Assembly (NCBI GenBank): GCA_046484125.1
Contig: JAWOBX010000036.1
Coordinates: 1-64,000 of the forward strand
Length of the DNA: 64,000 nt
Source of the DNA: JBGLNL01 sp046484125
GTDB lineage: Bacteria > Chloroflexota > Dehalococcoidia > SZUA-161 > SpSt-899
Direction: 5' to 3'
In this document: one piece after another, positions 7,851-15,604 of the stretch
Layout of the letters: the number at the start of each line of letters is the position of its first letter
Position numbering within the stretch: the first letter of the stretch is position 1
The notes under the pieces: model-generated
Database searches by the model: none
What the model saw: the letters and a program-made list of their open reading frames with translations, nothing else
What the model was told of the DNA's origin: nothing
Made by a program: the position numbers and the translations under genes

Positions 7851-10800
7851 ATGAGACAGCCAACAATTTTTAACAGGGTAATTTTCGCAATCATATCATG
7901 CTTGCTGGTGGTTTCGGTGTTCGGGACGTTTCCGGTTATGCTGGCGGGGGCAAGTGGATTTAATACCGGGGACACAGTCAAAACAACCGATCTGCTGAAT
8001 GTTCGAACAGGGCCGGGACTCAGCTATGACGAAATCTCGGACCCTGATTATGCCGCCAACAACTGGTGCGCACCCGCAGGGGAGGAAGGTGTTGTTCTCG
8101 CCGGACCTTCCTACGCGGATGGATATACCTGGTACAAAATTGATTTCGGCCCTGGATTGTATACCGGGTGGTCGTCTGATCATCGCCTCGTAAAGGTGGA
8201 GGCACAAACGTTTTCAGCCGGCATCGTCGATTATGTGCCTACCAGCATAACAGAGGTAGAGGCTGGTGATTCGGTGACCATTGGTGCGAGTTTCGTCAAC
8301 ACCGGTAATACCGCCTGGCAATTCGTAGCCGGGGCCACGGTGTGGGATTCCAATGGGAATCAGGTGGCCAATTACAGCGAGACTCTTTCCAGCGCGCTGC
8401 AGCCGGATGAGCAGCATACCGTTACCTGGCGCCATCCGGTAACTACTGAAGGCGATTACTGGGTCCAGTTTGGGGTATGGAAAGACACCCCCTATATATC
8501 GGAGAATTTACTGGATAAAGCACCCAGTCCATCGCAAAAGCTTATTTCAGTAACAGAACCTCAAGTTGTAGATAATGCACCCCCTGTAATTGAGAATCTT
8601 TCTGCATATCCATCTTCCATAACCGAAGGCGAAAGTGTGACGATCTCATTCTCGGTGAGTGACAGCGGTGGAAGCGGCCTGAACCGGGCTGAGTTGTGGA
8701 AAAAGTTTGGCTCTGGTAACTGGGAAGAGGTTGATCATAAATATTTAAACGGAGACCAATCTGAAGGAAGTTTTACAGATATACCTCAATCGGCAGGTAA
8801 CTTTCAGTATAGTCTTCACGTGGCCGACAATGCCGGGAATCTGGTCTCTGAAGATCGGCAGGTTGAAGTCGAAGCAGATGAACCAGAACCGACGGTTTCG
8901 CCTGTTCAACCGGACCCCGCGGATATAATTCCACCTTCGGTTGATTACTTCAACATATCACCGACCGAGATATCACCGGGCGAAAGCGTTAATGTCGATT
9001 ACACTGTCTCCGATTCAGGTAGCGGTCTTAAAACAATAGAACTCTGGAGAAAGCGCGAGGCAGGGAGCTGGGAAATAATAGACCTCACGGTTATCGATGG
9101 TACTGGCGATACTCACACAACCAGCTTTATTGATAGCCTGACTTCAAGTGGCACATTTTACTATGCGCTCAATGTTTTTGATAAAGATGGTAATCAAGTT
9201 TATGAGGAATACGGCACGTCGGTACTTGTGGTTGAGAATGACCCAACTACGACGCCAACTCCCACACCAACTGAGCCATCACCCGAATTAAACCAGCCTC
9301 CCTATGTTCCTGAAAACCCTTTCCCCGCCGATGGCGAAAGCGGGATTAAAGTCAACTCAATCCTGAATTGGAATGGCGGAGATCCTGATGGTGATGCTGT
9401 TTTCTATGATGTTTACCTAGAAAAGGAAAACTCTTCCCCGGATAAACTGCTTGTGGAAAATCTCACACATACTAGTTTTGATCCCGAAAATCTTGAATAT
9501 GACAGCCACTACTACTGGCGAGTGAAAGCAGAGGATACTAAAGGCAATGTGGCGGAAGGTCCTGTGTGGGATTTCTATACCGATTCCTGTCCAGTGAATA
9601 TATCCGCCCAAATTGATTCTTATATTCCTTCGGGTTTAACGGAGGTAGAGGCTGGTAATCCGGTGACCATTGGAGTGAGTTTCGCCAATACCGGTAATAC
9701 TACCTGGCAATTCATAGCCGGAGCGACGGTGTGGGATTCCAACGGGAACCAAGTGGCCAATTACAGCGAGACTCTTTCCAGCGCGCTGCAGCCGGATGAG
9801 CAGCATATCGTTACCTGGAGCCATCCGGTAACTGCTGAAGGTGATTACTGGGTTCAGTTTGGGGTATGGAAAGACACCCCATTTATAGCGGAGAATTTGC
9901 TGGATAAAGCCCCCAGTCCATCGCAAAAGCTTATTTCAGTAACCGAATCTCCTGTTGTAGATGATACCTCCCCTGTAATCGAGGATCTTTCTGTATACCC
10001 ATCTTCCATAACCGAAGGTGAAAGTGTGACGATCAATTTCAGTCTCAGAGACCGCGGAGGCAGCGGGTTGAAACAAGTGGAGTTATGGAGGAGGCAAGAT
10101 ACGAGTGATTGGCAGGAAGTGAATCATAAGAAGATTTCCGGGAACTATTATACCGGCACTTTCAGCGATACCCCGCCATCAGCGGGCACCTGGGAATACG
10201 GACTTCACGTATTGGACAACGCAGGTAACATTACCTATGAGGATCAGCCGTTAAGTGTTCTGGTGGAAGAACCGGAACGGACGCCTTCACCCACGCCTTC
10301 TTCTACTCCAACCCCGTCAACCCATCCGTATCATACTGATTTTGATTTGCACAATATGTTTGGCTTTGACAATGGCTCGATAACCGGATCGGATATTGAG
10401 AGTTACATTTCAAGCACATACCCGACCTCTCCCATGCTACAGGAGAAGGCAATCGGAGATGCGTTTATCAATGCCGGACAAGAGTACCAAGTGAACCCTG
10501 CATTTTTAGTTGCCACTGCTCAACATGAAGGTGGTTTTGGCACGTTAGGCTGGGCCAGTTCCCATTACCACTGCCACAACACTATGGGTTGGTGTGTTAA
10601 CCCTGATCACCCCCATCCGGATAGCTGCAACTGCTACGATAGCTGGTCAGATTGCATACAAACGACAGCAGAAAGAATAGCCAACGGACCGTACTATTAC
10701 AGATATTCCCCGTCAAGAGAGACTGTGGACGAAATAAGAGACGTATATGCAGAACACAAGAATACCGATACTATAGTGCGATATATGAATGATCTGTACT

Positions 10801-12215
10801 GGTTTTCTCAGGTCGACGTAGATATCACCAATTGGGGGCCGACGGAAATAACCGTCGAAGCACGAAAATCTGCCGATAACGATATCAAAGTCAGTTATGA
10901 GTTAATTGATAAGAATAACAAAGCTATCGAAATACCCCATGTGGCACATGCGAATCCTCCGTCAGTCAATTTAAATGGTCAATCACTAACCTTAGGTTCG
11001 TCTAATTTAGTTTTTCTGCATATTTGTTTGATGCCTCAAAATAATAGTAATTTGGATGAAATTAATGACATACGATTAAGAATAGTATTTCAGGGAGAAA
11101 AGCTGCGTCGCGTATATTATTTGGAACCCGGTTTTGACAAAATTCTAAACATTGTTAGTTCGGGATTTGATATTACTCGTGATGGCTACAGCTTTTCAAA
11201 TAATTCGTTCAACAAGGGTAAATGTTACGGCATGGCTGCAACGAGCATACTTTATTTCAATGACGAACTGGCAAGGCCATCTGGTTTTAACACTACATAT
11301 GCTCTCGATACTAACACCGCGGAACCGGCTATTGATAGATATCAAGATGAGCCTTTTCTAAACAATATCGATGACAGATCCGCATTGTTCGAGGACAACA
11401 AACTAGATATGACGGAATATGCCGAATTAAGACGAATTCTTGGTCAACGGGGACCAGTCATAGTTATCCTACACCAGGGAATACTCACCGGGCATCATGC
11501 GGTGGTCGCTTACAAGCTAATTGAAGAGGACAATAAATCATACATTGCAATATACGATCCAAACTGGCCGTATAAACCGGTACCTAGCAACATTAAAAAC
11601 GCTTTCACTTATATTGAATATGATCATCTGACCAATGAGCTTGAGTATGGCGACTATAACCGTTTCAAATTTATTGAGGCGCGGAAGGACCCTTGGTACC
11701 AGCGTATAGAAATATTCAGTCCGGCGGAGGTTAGAGTTCGCGATTCCCAGGGCAGAACTACGGGAATGATAAACGGTCAAATTTTAGAGGAAATACCTTT
11801 CTCTTGCTACGATAATGAAACTGAGACAGTTACTGTTTACCACCCTGATGATACGTTTATGTACGAAGTCGCTGGTAATGATAACGGATATTATGGTTTG
11901 GAGATCACATCAACAGAATTTGGTAAGACAAAGACAATTACCCTCAATGATGTACCTACCACCGGTAATTCGTCTCATCTTTACTCTATAGACTGGAAGG
12001 AATTAACTGCCGACGGTCATGGTATCACCGTTGAGATCGATTCTGACGGAGACGGTATATTTGAAGAGAAAAGTATTCCGAACAAGAAAAGTCTGACTGT
12101 CATAACAGATAAACATGTGCCGGCTGGCAAAGCTGACGACCGGTGGAGTAACTGGGGAATTGCCATTGTGATAATTGGCCTCGCCGCTGTTGGCTACGTC
12201 GTCTTAAGGTTATAG
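7851..12215 (+). CDS. Large secreted membrane-anchored protein: SH3, Ig-like repeats, glucosaminidase-like and papain-like domains
   Basis: 1454 residues, preceded by CAGGAGG. A signal peptide (1-34) is followed by an SH3-type domain (about 36-115, LNVRTGPGLSYDE). Then come an NTGNTAWQF-type module and an Ig-like module, Pro/Thr-rich linkers, another Ig-like domain, an FnIII-like domain and a second copy of the first two modules (590-740). Residues ~855-980 resemble the glucosaminidase/lysozyme-like fold (FLVATAQHEGGFGTLGW). Residues ~1115-1300 look like a papain/C39-like cysteine peptidase with candidate C1125 (KCYGMA), H1215/H1216 (GHHAVV) and N1238 (YDPN). A transmembrane helix (~1432-1451) ends the protein. 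A role in wall remodelling or attack on neighbouring cells is inferred; no immunity gene is recognised. Confidence 0.7.
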   Translation: MRQPTIFNRVIFAIISCLLVVSVFGTFPVMLAGASGFNTGDTVKTTDLLNVRTGPGLSYDEISDPDYAANNWCAPAGEEGVVLAGPSYADGYTWYKIDFGPGLYTGWSSDHRLVKVEAQTFSAGIVDYVPTSITEVEAGDSVTIGASFVNTGNTAWQFVAGATVWDSNGNQVANYSETLSSALQPDEQHTVTWRHPVTTEGDYWVQFGVWKDTPYISENLLDKAPSPSQKLISVTEPQVVDNAPPVIENLSAYPSSITEGESVTISFSVSDSGGSGLNRAELWKKFGSGNWEEVDHKYLNGDQSEGSFTDIPQSAGNFQYSLHVADNAGNLVSEDRQVEVEADEPEPTVSPVQPDPADIIPPSVDYFNISPTEISPGESVNVDYTVSDSGSGLKTIELWRKREAGSWEIIDLTVIDGTGDTHTTSFIDSLTSSGTFYYALNVFDKDGNQVYEEYGTSVLVVENDPTTTPTPTPTEPSPELNQPPYVPENPFPADGESGIKVNSILNWNGGDPDGDAVFYDVYLEKENSSPDKLLVENLTHTSFDPENLEYDSHYYWRVKAEDTKGNVAEGPVWDFYTDSCPVNISAQIDSYIPSGLTEVEAGNPVTIGVSFANTGNTTWQFIAGATVWDSNGNQVANYSETLSSALQPDEQHIVTWSHPVTAEGDYWVQFGVWKDTPFIAENLLDKAPSPSQKLISVTESPVVDDTSPVIEDLSVYPSSITEGESVTINFSLRDRGGSGLKQVELWRRQDTSDWQEVNHKKISGNYYTGTFSDTPPSAGTWEYGLHVLDNAGNITYEDQPLSVLVEEPERTPSPTPSSTPTPSTHPYHTDFDLHNMFGFDNGSITGSDIESYISSTYPTSPMLQEKAIGDAFINAGQEYQVNPAFLVATAQHEGGFGTLGWASSHYHCHNTMGWCVNPDHPHPDSCNCYDSWSDCIQTTAERIANGPYYYRYSPSRETVDEIRDVYAEHKNTDTIVRYMNDLYWFSQVDVDITNWGPTEITVEARKSADNDIKVSYELIDKNNKAIEIPHVAHANPPSVNLNGQSLTLGSSNLVFLHICLMPQNNSNLDEINDIRLRIVFQGEKLRRVYYLEPGFDKILNIVSSGFDITRDGYSFSNNSFNKGKCYGMAATSILYFNDELARPSGFNTTYALDTNTAEPAIDRYQDEPFLNNIDDRSALFEDNKLDMTEYAELRRILGQRGPVIVILHQGILTGHHAVVAYKLIEEDNKSYIAIYDPNWPYKPVPSNIKNAFTYIEYDHLTNELEYGDYNRFKFIEARKDPWYQRIEIFSPAEVRVRDSQGRTTGMINGQILEEIPFSCYDNETETVTVYHPDDTFMYEVAGNDNGYYGLEITSTEFGKTKTITLNDVPTTGNSSHLYSIDWKELTADGHGITVEIDSDGDGIFEEKSIPNKKSLTVITDKHVPAGKADDRWSNWGIAIVIIGLAAVGYVVLRL
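8218..8680 (+). repeat. Intragenic duplication, copy 1
   Basis: About 460 bp encoding an NTGNTAWQF module plus the start of an Ig-like module. It is nearly identical in DNA to 9620-10065 over long stretches, including many silent positions, which points to recent duplication or gene conversion. Confidence 0.85.
9620..10065 (+). repeat. Intragenic duplication, copy 2
   Basis: Second copy of the 8218-8680 segment in the same gene. Protein differences are few (for example GDSVTIGAS versus GNPVTIGVS). Source of possible recombination between the copies. Confidence 0.85.
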
Positions 12216-12314
12216 TAATATCCACTGAAATGATTCTCCGTTACTAGTCGTTTTACTTAATAGAAGGGGCTGAATCTCTCGAACTGTCAGTCACTTTTCG
12301 GTAGGAGGTTAGAG

Positions 12315-12590
12315 ATGGCTATAGTAAGTCTGATAACAAGGACTCATTCCTGGGAGGTAATACCCAATAACGGTAGTTTTTTTGGTCGATATACCGACCA
12401 TATATCTGGTAAGGCAATACAATTCATGTATAACAAGGCGGACGACCATGCGAAATTATTCGGCAAGTACGAAATAGAAATACCTATCGGGAATAGCATT
12501 GCTGTTAATGTTCTGGATATGATGATTAGCGAACGAGTATGGCTGCTCACCTGTGTTGACGAATCCATAAAATCAAAATCTCTCAAGTGA
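12315..12590 (+). CDS. Small protein of unknown function
   Basis: 91 residues with a strong GGAGG site ending 7 nt before the ATG, the main reason to believe it. No signal peptide, no membrane helix, no recognised family. Mixed alpha/beta composition with a hydrophobic core (IGNSIAVNVLDMMI). It lies about 100 nt behind the large secreted protein and could be co-transcribed with it; an immunity or accessory role would be pure guesswork. Confidence 0.5.
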   Translation: MAIVSLITRTHSWEVIPNNGSFFGRYTDHISGKAIQFMYNKADDHAKLFGKYEIEIPIGNSIAVNVLDMMISERVWLLTCVDESIKSKSLK

Positions 12591-12647
12591 ACTGGGAATT
12601 GAAAGATCAACCTACTCGGCAATGTTTATGTTAATAGGAAGCAGAAA

Positions 12648-12845
12648 ATGGGCATCATAAAAGCTCTCGTCAAAATATCCATAATTATCATCCTTTTCTG
12701 GTTCGTTTTCAGGCTTGGTGCGGTAGGTAGCGACCCTTTGTGTGCCGACACTTATTGCCAAGTGGTAAACCAGATGCTTGATGATGTACGTGAGCTCACT
12801 CATAATCTAGAGAAAGTATTATCGGAACACGAAAACGGCAGGTAA
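12648..12845 (+). CDS. Small single-pass membrane protein
   Basis: 65 residues: a short basic N-terminus, one strongly hydrophobic helix (about residues 8-27, IIIILFWFVFRLG), then a polar helix. AGGAAG lies upstream of the ATG. No family recognised. It follows the 91-residue gene by about 57 nt and may be in the same unit. Confidence 0.45.
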   Translation: MGIIKALVKISIIIILFWFVFRLGAVGSDPLCADTYCQVVNQMLDDVRELTHNLEKVLSEHENGR

Positions 12846-13144
12846 TCCTGTATTTTGCAACCCAGCCAGCTCTTCGCAGGTTTACTGACCAGGATAGCTA
12901 CAAAGAATAGCAACTAATACTAATAACGGCCGACTATAAAAGAAGGAAGGGATTTTCCTCTGAAGAAGTTTCTACTTAATTAACGAGGTAACAGTAAAAA
13001 GGCCCGAAGCGGAGAATCTCGGAAGGAATAAATTTAAGCTGAAAAAGGCCTTGCCCTTTTACCCAGAAGCATTTTTTCAGGCTCATCCACCACTGGAAAT
13101 CATTACCCCTTTCAGGCTCATTTTCCATTGGAAGAGAGTCAAAC
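12846..13144. other. Intergenic region, nothing recognised
   Basis: No supported gene, repeat or terminator in this ~300 bp stretch before the pan promoter. An open frame on the opposite strand (13182-12976) has no ribosome binding site or family resemblance. Confidence 0.5.
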
Positions 13145-13173
13145 TTGACCAAAGTAAATATACCTGATACAAT
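13145..13173 (+). promoter_or_regulatory. Sigma-70 promoter of the pantothenate operon
   Basis: TTGACC (13145-13150), 17-nt spacer, TACAAT (13168-13173). The predicted start near 13180 gives a leader of about 215 nt before the first gene, long enough for an RNA switch. Confidence 0.65.
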
Positions 13174-13179
13174 AATGGA

Positions 13180-13328
13180 CACTTCGTCGGCGACCTCAAA
13201 AATGGGGCGCCAAGCGAAAGAGACAAAGCAAAAAACTGAATATTGAGGCTGCTTGGATCCGCAGGGACTGAGACGGCGAAATTGTTGAATAATAGAAGCC
13301 TTCTTGGTATGACCGGGAAGGCTTTTTT
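13180..13328 (+). promoter_or_regulatory. Structured leader of the pan operon, candidate riboswitch/attenuator
   Basis: Two crossing 6-bp helices are possible: CCTCAA (13194-13199) with TTGAGG (13243-13248), and CCAAGC (13210-13215) with GCTTGG (13251-13256). They would form a pseudoknot or alternative folds. A Rho-independent terminator (13296-13328) follows, before the first gene. The published pan RNA motif occurs upstream of panBCD operons in several phyla including Chloroflexi; I cannot confirm that this leader matches its consensus. Confidence 0.45.
13296..13328 (+). terminator. Leader terminator upstream of the pan genes
   Basis: AAGCCTTC (13296-13303) pairs with GAAGGCTT (13317-13324), followed by a T run. 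Because a good promoter lies upstream at 13145 and no gene lies between, it most likely acts as an attenuator for the pan operon. Confidence 0.7.
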
Positions 13329-13397
13329 GGTTTAGCTGGGTTATGCAATATTTTTAAAAGATGATCCATATCCTTGAGAGTTGTGGAGGTTACAATC

Positions 13398-14321
13398 ATG
13401 GGAGTTGAACGTTCTACAAACAACCAGAAACCGACAATAGGGTTCATCGGGGCGGGTACCGTAGGTACCGCTCTTGCCGTAAGGCTTTTCGAGCAAGGTT
13501 ATCCGGTTATTGCGGTAGCCAGCCGCTCGAGGTCCTCTGCCGATAAGCTGGCGGAGAAGGTAAATGAGTGTAAAGCATACGAAAACAAACAGGCCGTGGC
13601 CGACAGATGCGACCTGGTTTTCGTAACAACCCCGGATGACGACGTGCTCGACGTGGTAAACGAGTTGAAATGGCACGGGGCACAATCAGTAGTCCATTGC
13701 AGCGGTGTTGATTCCCTCGATGTCCTGGAGAAGGCAAAGACCGACGGCGCGCAGGTCGGCGGATTTCACCCCCTCCAGACTTTCGCCAGCGTCACTCATG
13801 CCATTCAGAATCTTCCCGGCTCCACTTTCGCCCTTGAGGCGGAGGGGCCACTACTGGAAACGCTCAGGGAAATGGCGGAATCCCTGCAGGGCAAGTGTGT
13901 TACCCTGGGGGAAGGTGATAAACCGCTTTATCACGCTGCGGCAGTTATTGCCTGCAACTACATGGTCACCCTGATGAAGATGGCCACCGATCTCTGGCAA
14001 ACCTTCGGTGTCTCGCCGGAGGAAGCAACCGAAGCGCTGATGCCCCTGGTTCGCGGAACGGTGAACAATATCGAGAATGTCGGCCTGCCCGATTGCCTCA
14101 CCGGTCCGATTGCTCGCGGAGATATAGGTACCATCACCAAGCACCTGGAGATTATGGAGGAAAGAGTACCGGAGATCGCCAGCACATATCGAGAGCTGGC
14201 CTTAAAAACCATTCCGGTCGCCTTAAGCAAAGGTAAAATCGATCTGGCCAGAGCGGAGGAACTTCGCCTGCTGCTCACTGGTTCCGAAAAGTATTCATAC
14301 ACGGAGGTATGGCGTCAATGA
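13398..14321 (+). CDS. Rossmann-like DUF2520 oxidoreductase, candidate ketopantoate reductase
   Basis: 307 residues from the ATG at 13398, which has TGGAGG at good spacing; an in-frame start at 13374 is less likely. The N-terminal Rossmann fold shows GFIGAGTVGTAL, a GxGxxG dinucleotide loop, and SRSRSSADKL just after strand 2 favours NADP. The C-terminal DUF2520-type helical domain includes GGFHPLQTF and a conserved His/Asn-rich segment (HAAAVIACNYM). It overlaps panD by 4 nt and is in one operon with panB, and no panE is seen here. It is therefore a good candidate to reduce ketopantoate to pantoate, the step between PanB and PanC. The function is inferred from position; DUF2520 proteins are mostly uncharacterised. 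Confidence 0.75.
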   Translation: MGVERSTNNQKPTIGFIGAGTVGTALAVRLFEQGYPVIAVASRSRSSADKLAEKVNECKAYENKQAVADRCDLVFVTTPDDDVLDVVNELKWHGAQSVVHCSGVDSLDVLEKAKTDGAQVGGFHPLQTFASVTHAIQNLPGSTFALEAEGPLLETLREMAESLQGKCVTLGEGDKPLYHAAAVIACNYMVTLMKMATDLWQTFGVSPEEATEALMPLVRGTVNNIENVGLPDCLTGPIARGDIGTITKHLEIMEERVPEIASTYRELALKTIPVALSKGKIDLARAEELRLLLTGSEKYSYTEVWRQ

Positions 14322-14680
14322 GGATGATGATGAAGAGCAAGATTCACCGGGCAAGCGTAACTGAAGCCAATCTGGATTACGAAGGCAGCATCACCATCGA
14401 CCGGACTTTAATGGAAGCCGCGGATATCCTGCCCTACGAGAAGGTTCAGGTCCTCGATGTTACCAACGGTTCCCGTCTGGAAACCTATGCTATAGAGGGC
14501 GGCCCCGGTGAAATATGCATTAACGGAGCGGCCGCTCACCTTGTCCAGGAGGGTGATACCGTCATTATCATTACCTATCAGTGGGTACCTGAGGAAGAGG
14601 CGAGAGAATACCACCCGACAAAGGTCTTTGTTGATTCAAGGAACAGGATCGTCTCCAGCGAACTTTGCGCTGCGGTTTAA
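14318..14680 (+). CDS. panD: Aspartate 1-decarboxylase
   Basis: About 120 residues. It makes beta-alanine from aspartate for pantothenate synthesis. The start is placed at 14318, where ATGA overlaps the upstream stop and GGAGG lies 11 nt before; 14309 is too close to that site. The self-cleavage site that creates the pyruvoyl cofactor is visible as YEGSITID (Gly-Ser bond near residue 22-23 of this start). NGAAAHLV and GDTVIIITY are typical of the PanD barrel. Length matches the family. Confidence 0.93.
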   Translation: MRMMMKSKIHRASVTEANLDYEGSITIDRTLMEAADILPYEKVQVLDVTNGSRLETYAIEGGPGEICINGAAAHLVQEGDTVIIITYQWVPEEEAREYHPTKVFVDSRNRIVSSELCAAV

Positions 14681-14701
14681 TCCCGCCCAATGGAGAGCTA
14701 T

Positions 14702-15529
14702 ATGCCTGTGACCATCAGTCAAATACTAGAGATGAAAGAGCGAGGGGAGAAATTCTCCATGCTCACCGCTTATGATTATTCCACGGCCAGACTGGTCGAC
14801 GAAGCCGGTGTGCCACTTATACTGGTGGGAGACAGCCTGGGCATGGTGGTGCTGGGATACGATTCCACGATACCCGTGACCATTGACGACATGTTACACC
14901 ATACCAAAGCGGTTAGCAGGGGTGCCAGGAATTCGCTCGTGATCGGGGATATGCCGTTCATGACTTATCACATCTCAACCGAGGACGCCCTTCGAAACGC
15001 GGGCAGATTCCTCCAGGAAGGCGGCGCGCAGGCGGTGAAGCTGGAGGGCGGTGAAGCTGTAGCCGAAAAAGTCAGCCGAATAGTCTCATCAGGAATACCC
15101 GTCATGGGGCATCTTGGCTACACTCCCCAGTCAACGCATCAGCTGGGAGGACCCAGAGCCGTCGGAAAGAGCGTCGAGGCCGCTCAACAACTGCTTTACG
15201 ATGCCCAGATTCTTGAGGAGGCCGGCGTTTTTTCCATTGTGCTGGAACTGGTTCCAGCGCCGCTGGCGAAACTGGTAACTGAAAAAGTCGGTGTTCCCAC
15301 AATAGGGATCGGCGCGGGCAGTGATTGCGACGGGCAGGTTCAAGTAATCAACGACATCCTGGGACTGATTGCCGATTTTGTTCCCAGGCACGCAAAGCAA
15401 TACGCAAGGCTTCATGAGATCATCAGAGACGCTATCTCTGAATACGTCTCGGAGGTAGGAACAGGCTCCTTCCCGACCGCTGATAACAGTCCAAAAATGG
15501 ATGAGAGCATCCTCGAGCAGATGCGATAA
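14702..15529 (+). CDS. panB: 3-methyl-2-oxobutanoate hydroxymethyltransferase
   Basis: About 275 residues. It transfers a hydroxymethyl group from methylene-tetrahydrofolate to alpha-ketoisovalerate to form ketopantoate. MLTAYDYSTARLVDEAG, ILVGDSLGMVVLGY (metal-binding Asp), VKLEGG, MGHLGYTPQS and GIGAGSDCDGQV are classic PanB motifs. The start at 14702 has GGAG at correct spacing; 14690 is an alternative. Last gene of the pan operon; panC is not in the window. Confidence 0.95.
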   Translation: MPVTISQILEMKERGEKFSMLTAYDYSTARLVDEAGVPLILVGDSLGMVVLGYDSTIPVTIDDMLHHTKAVSRGARNSLVIGDMPFMTYHISTEDALRNAGRFLQEGGAQAVKLEGGEAVAEKVSRIVSSGIPVMGHLGYTPQSTHQLGGPRAVGKSVEAAQQLLYDAQILEEAGVFSIVLELVPAPLAKLVTEKVGVPTIGIGAGSDCDGQVQVINDILGLIADFVPRHAKQYARLHEIIRDAISEYVSEVGTGSFPTADNSPKMDESILEQMR

Positions 15530-15559
15530 CCCCGTTTTCCCACGTTTTCCGTCTGTGTA

Positions 15560-15568
15560 TGATATAAT
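15560..15568 (+). promoter_or_regulatory. Extended -10 promoter of ftsH
   Basis: TGATATAAT gives an extended -10 (TGnTATAAT) with no good -35. The start would fall near 15575, about 30 nt before the ftsH ATG. Confidence 0.5.
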
Positions 15569-15604
15569 GTGATTCTGTCGGATAAATAGTGCGCGGAAAG
15601 TAAA

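Noticed and set aside
12976..13182. Minus-strand frame in the gap before the pan promoter
   Set aside because: No ribosome site and it overlaps the pan promoter; composition not protein-like.
13180..13330. T-box leader before the pan genes
   Set aside because: No T-box GGTGG-type sequence or specifier loop is visible.
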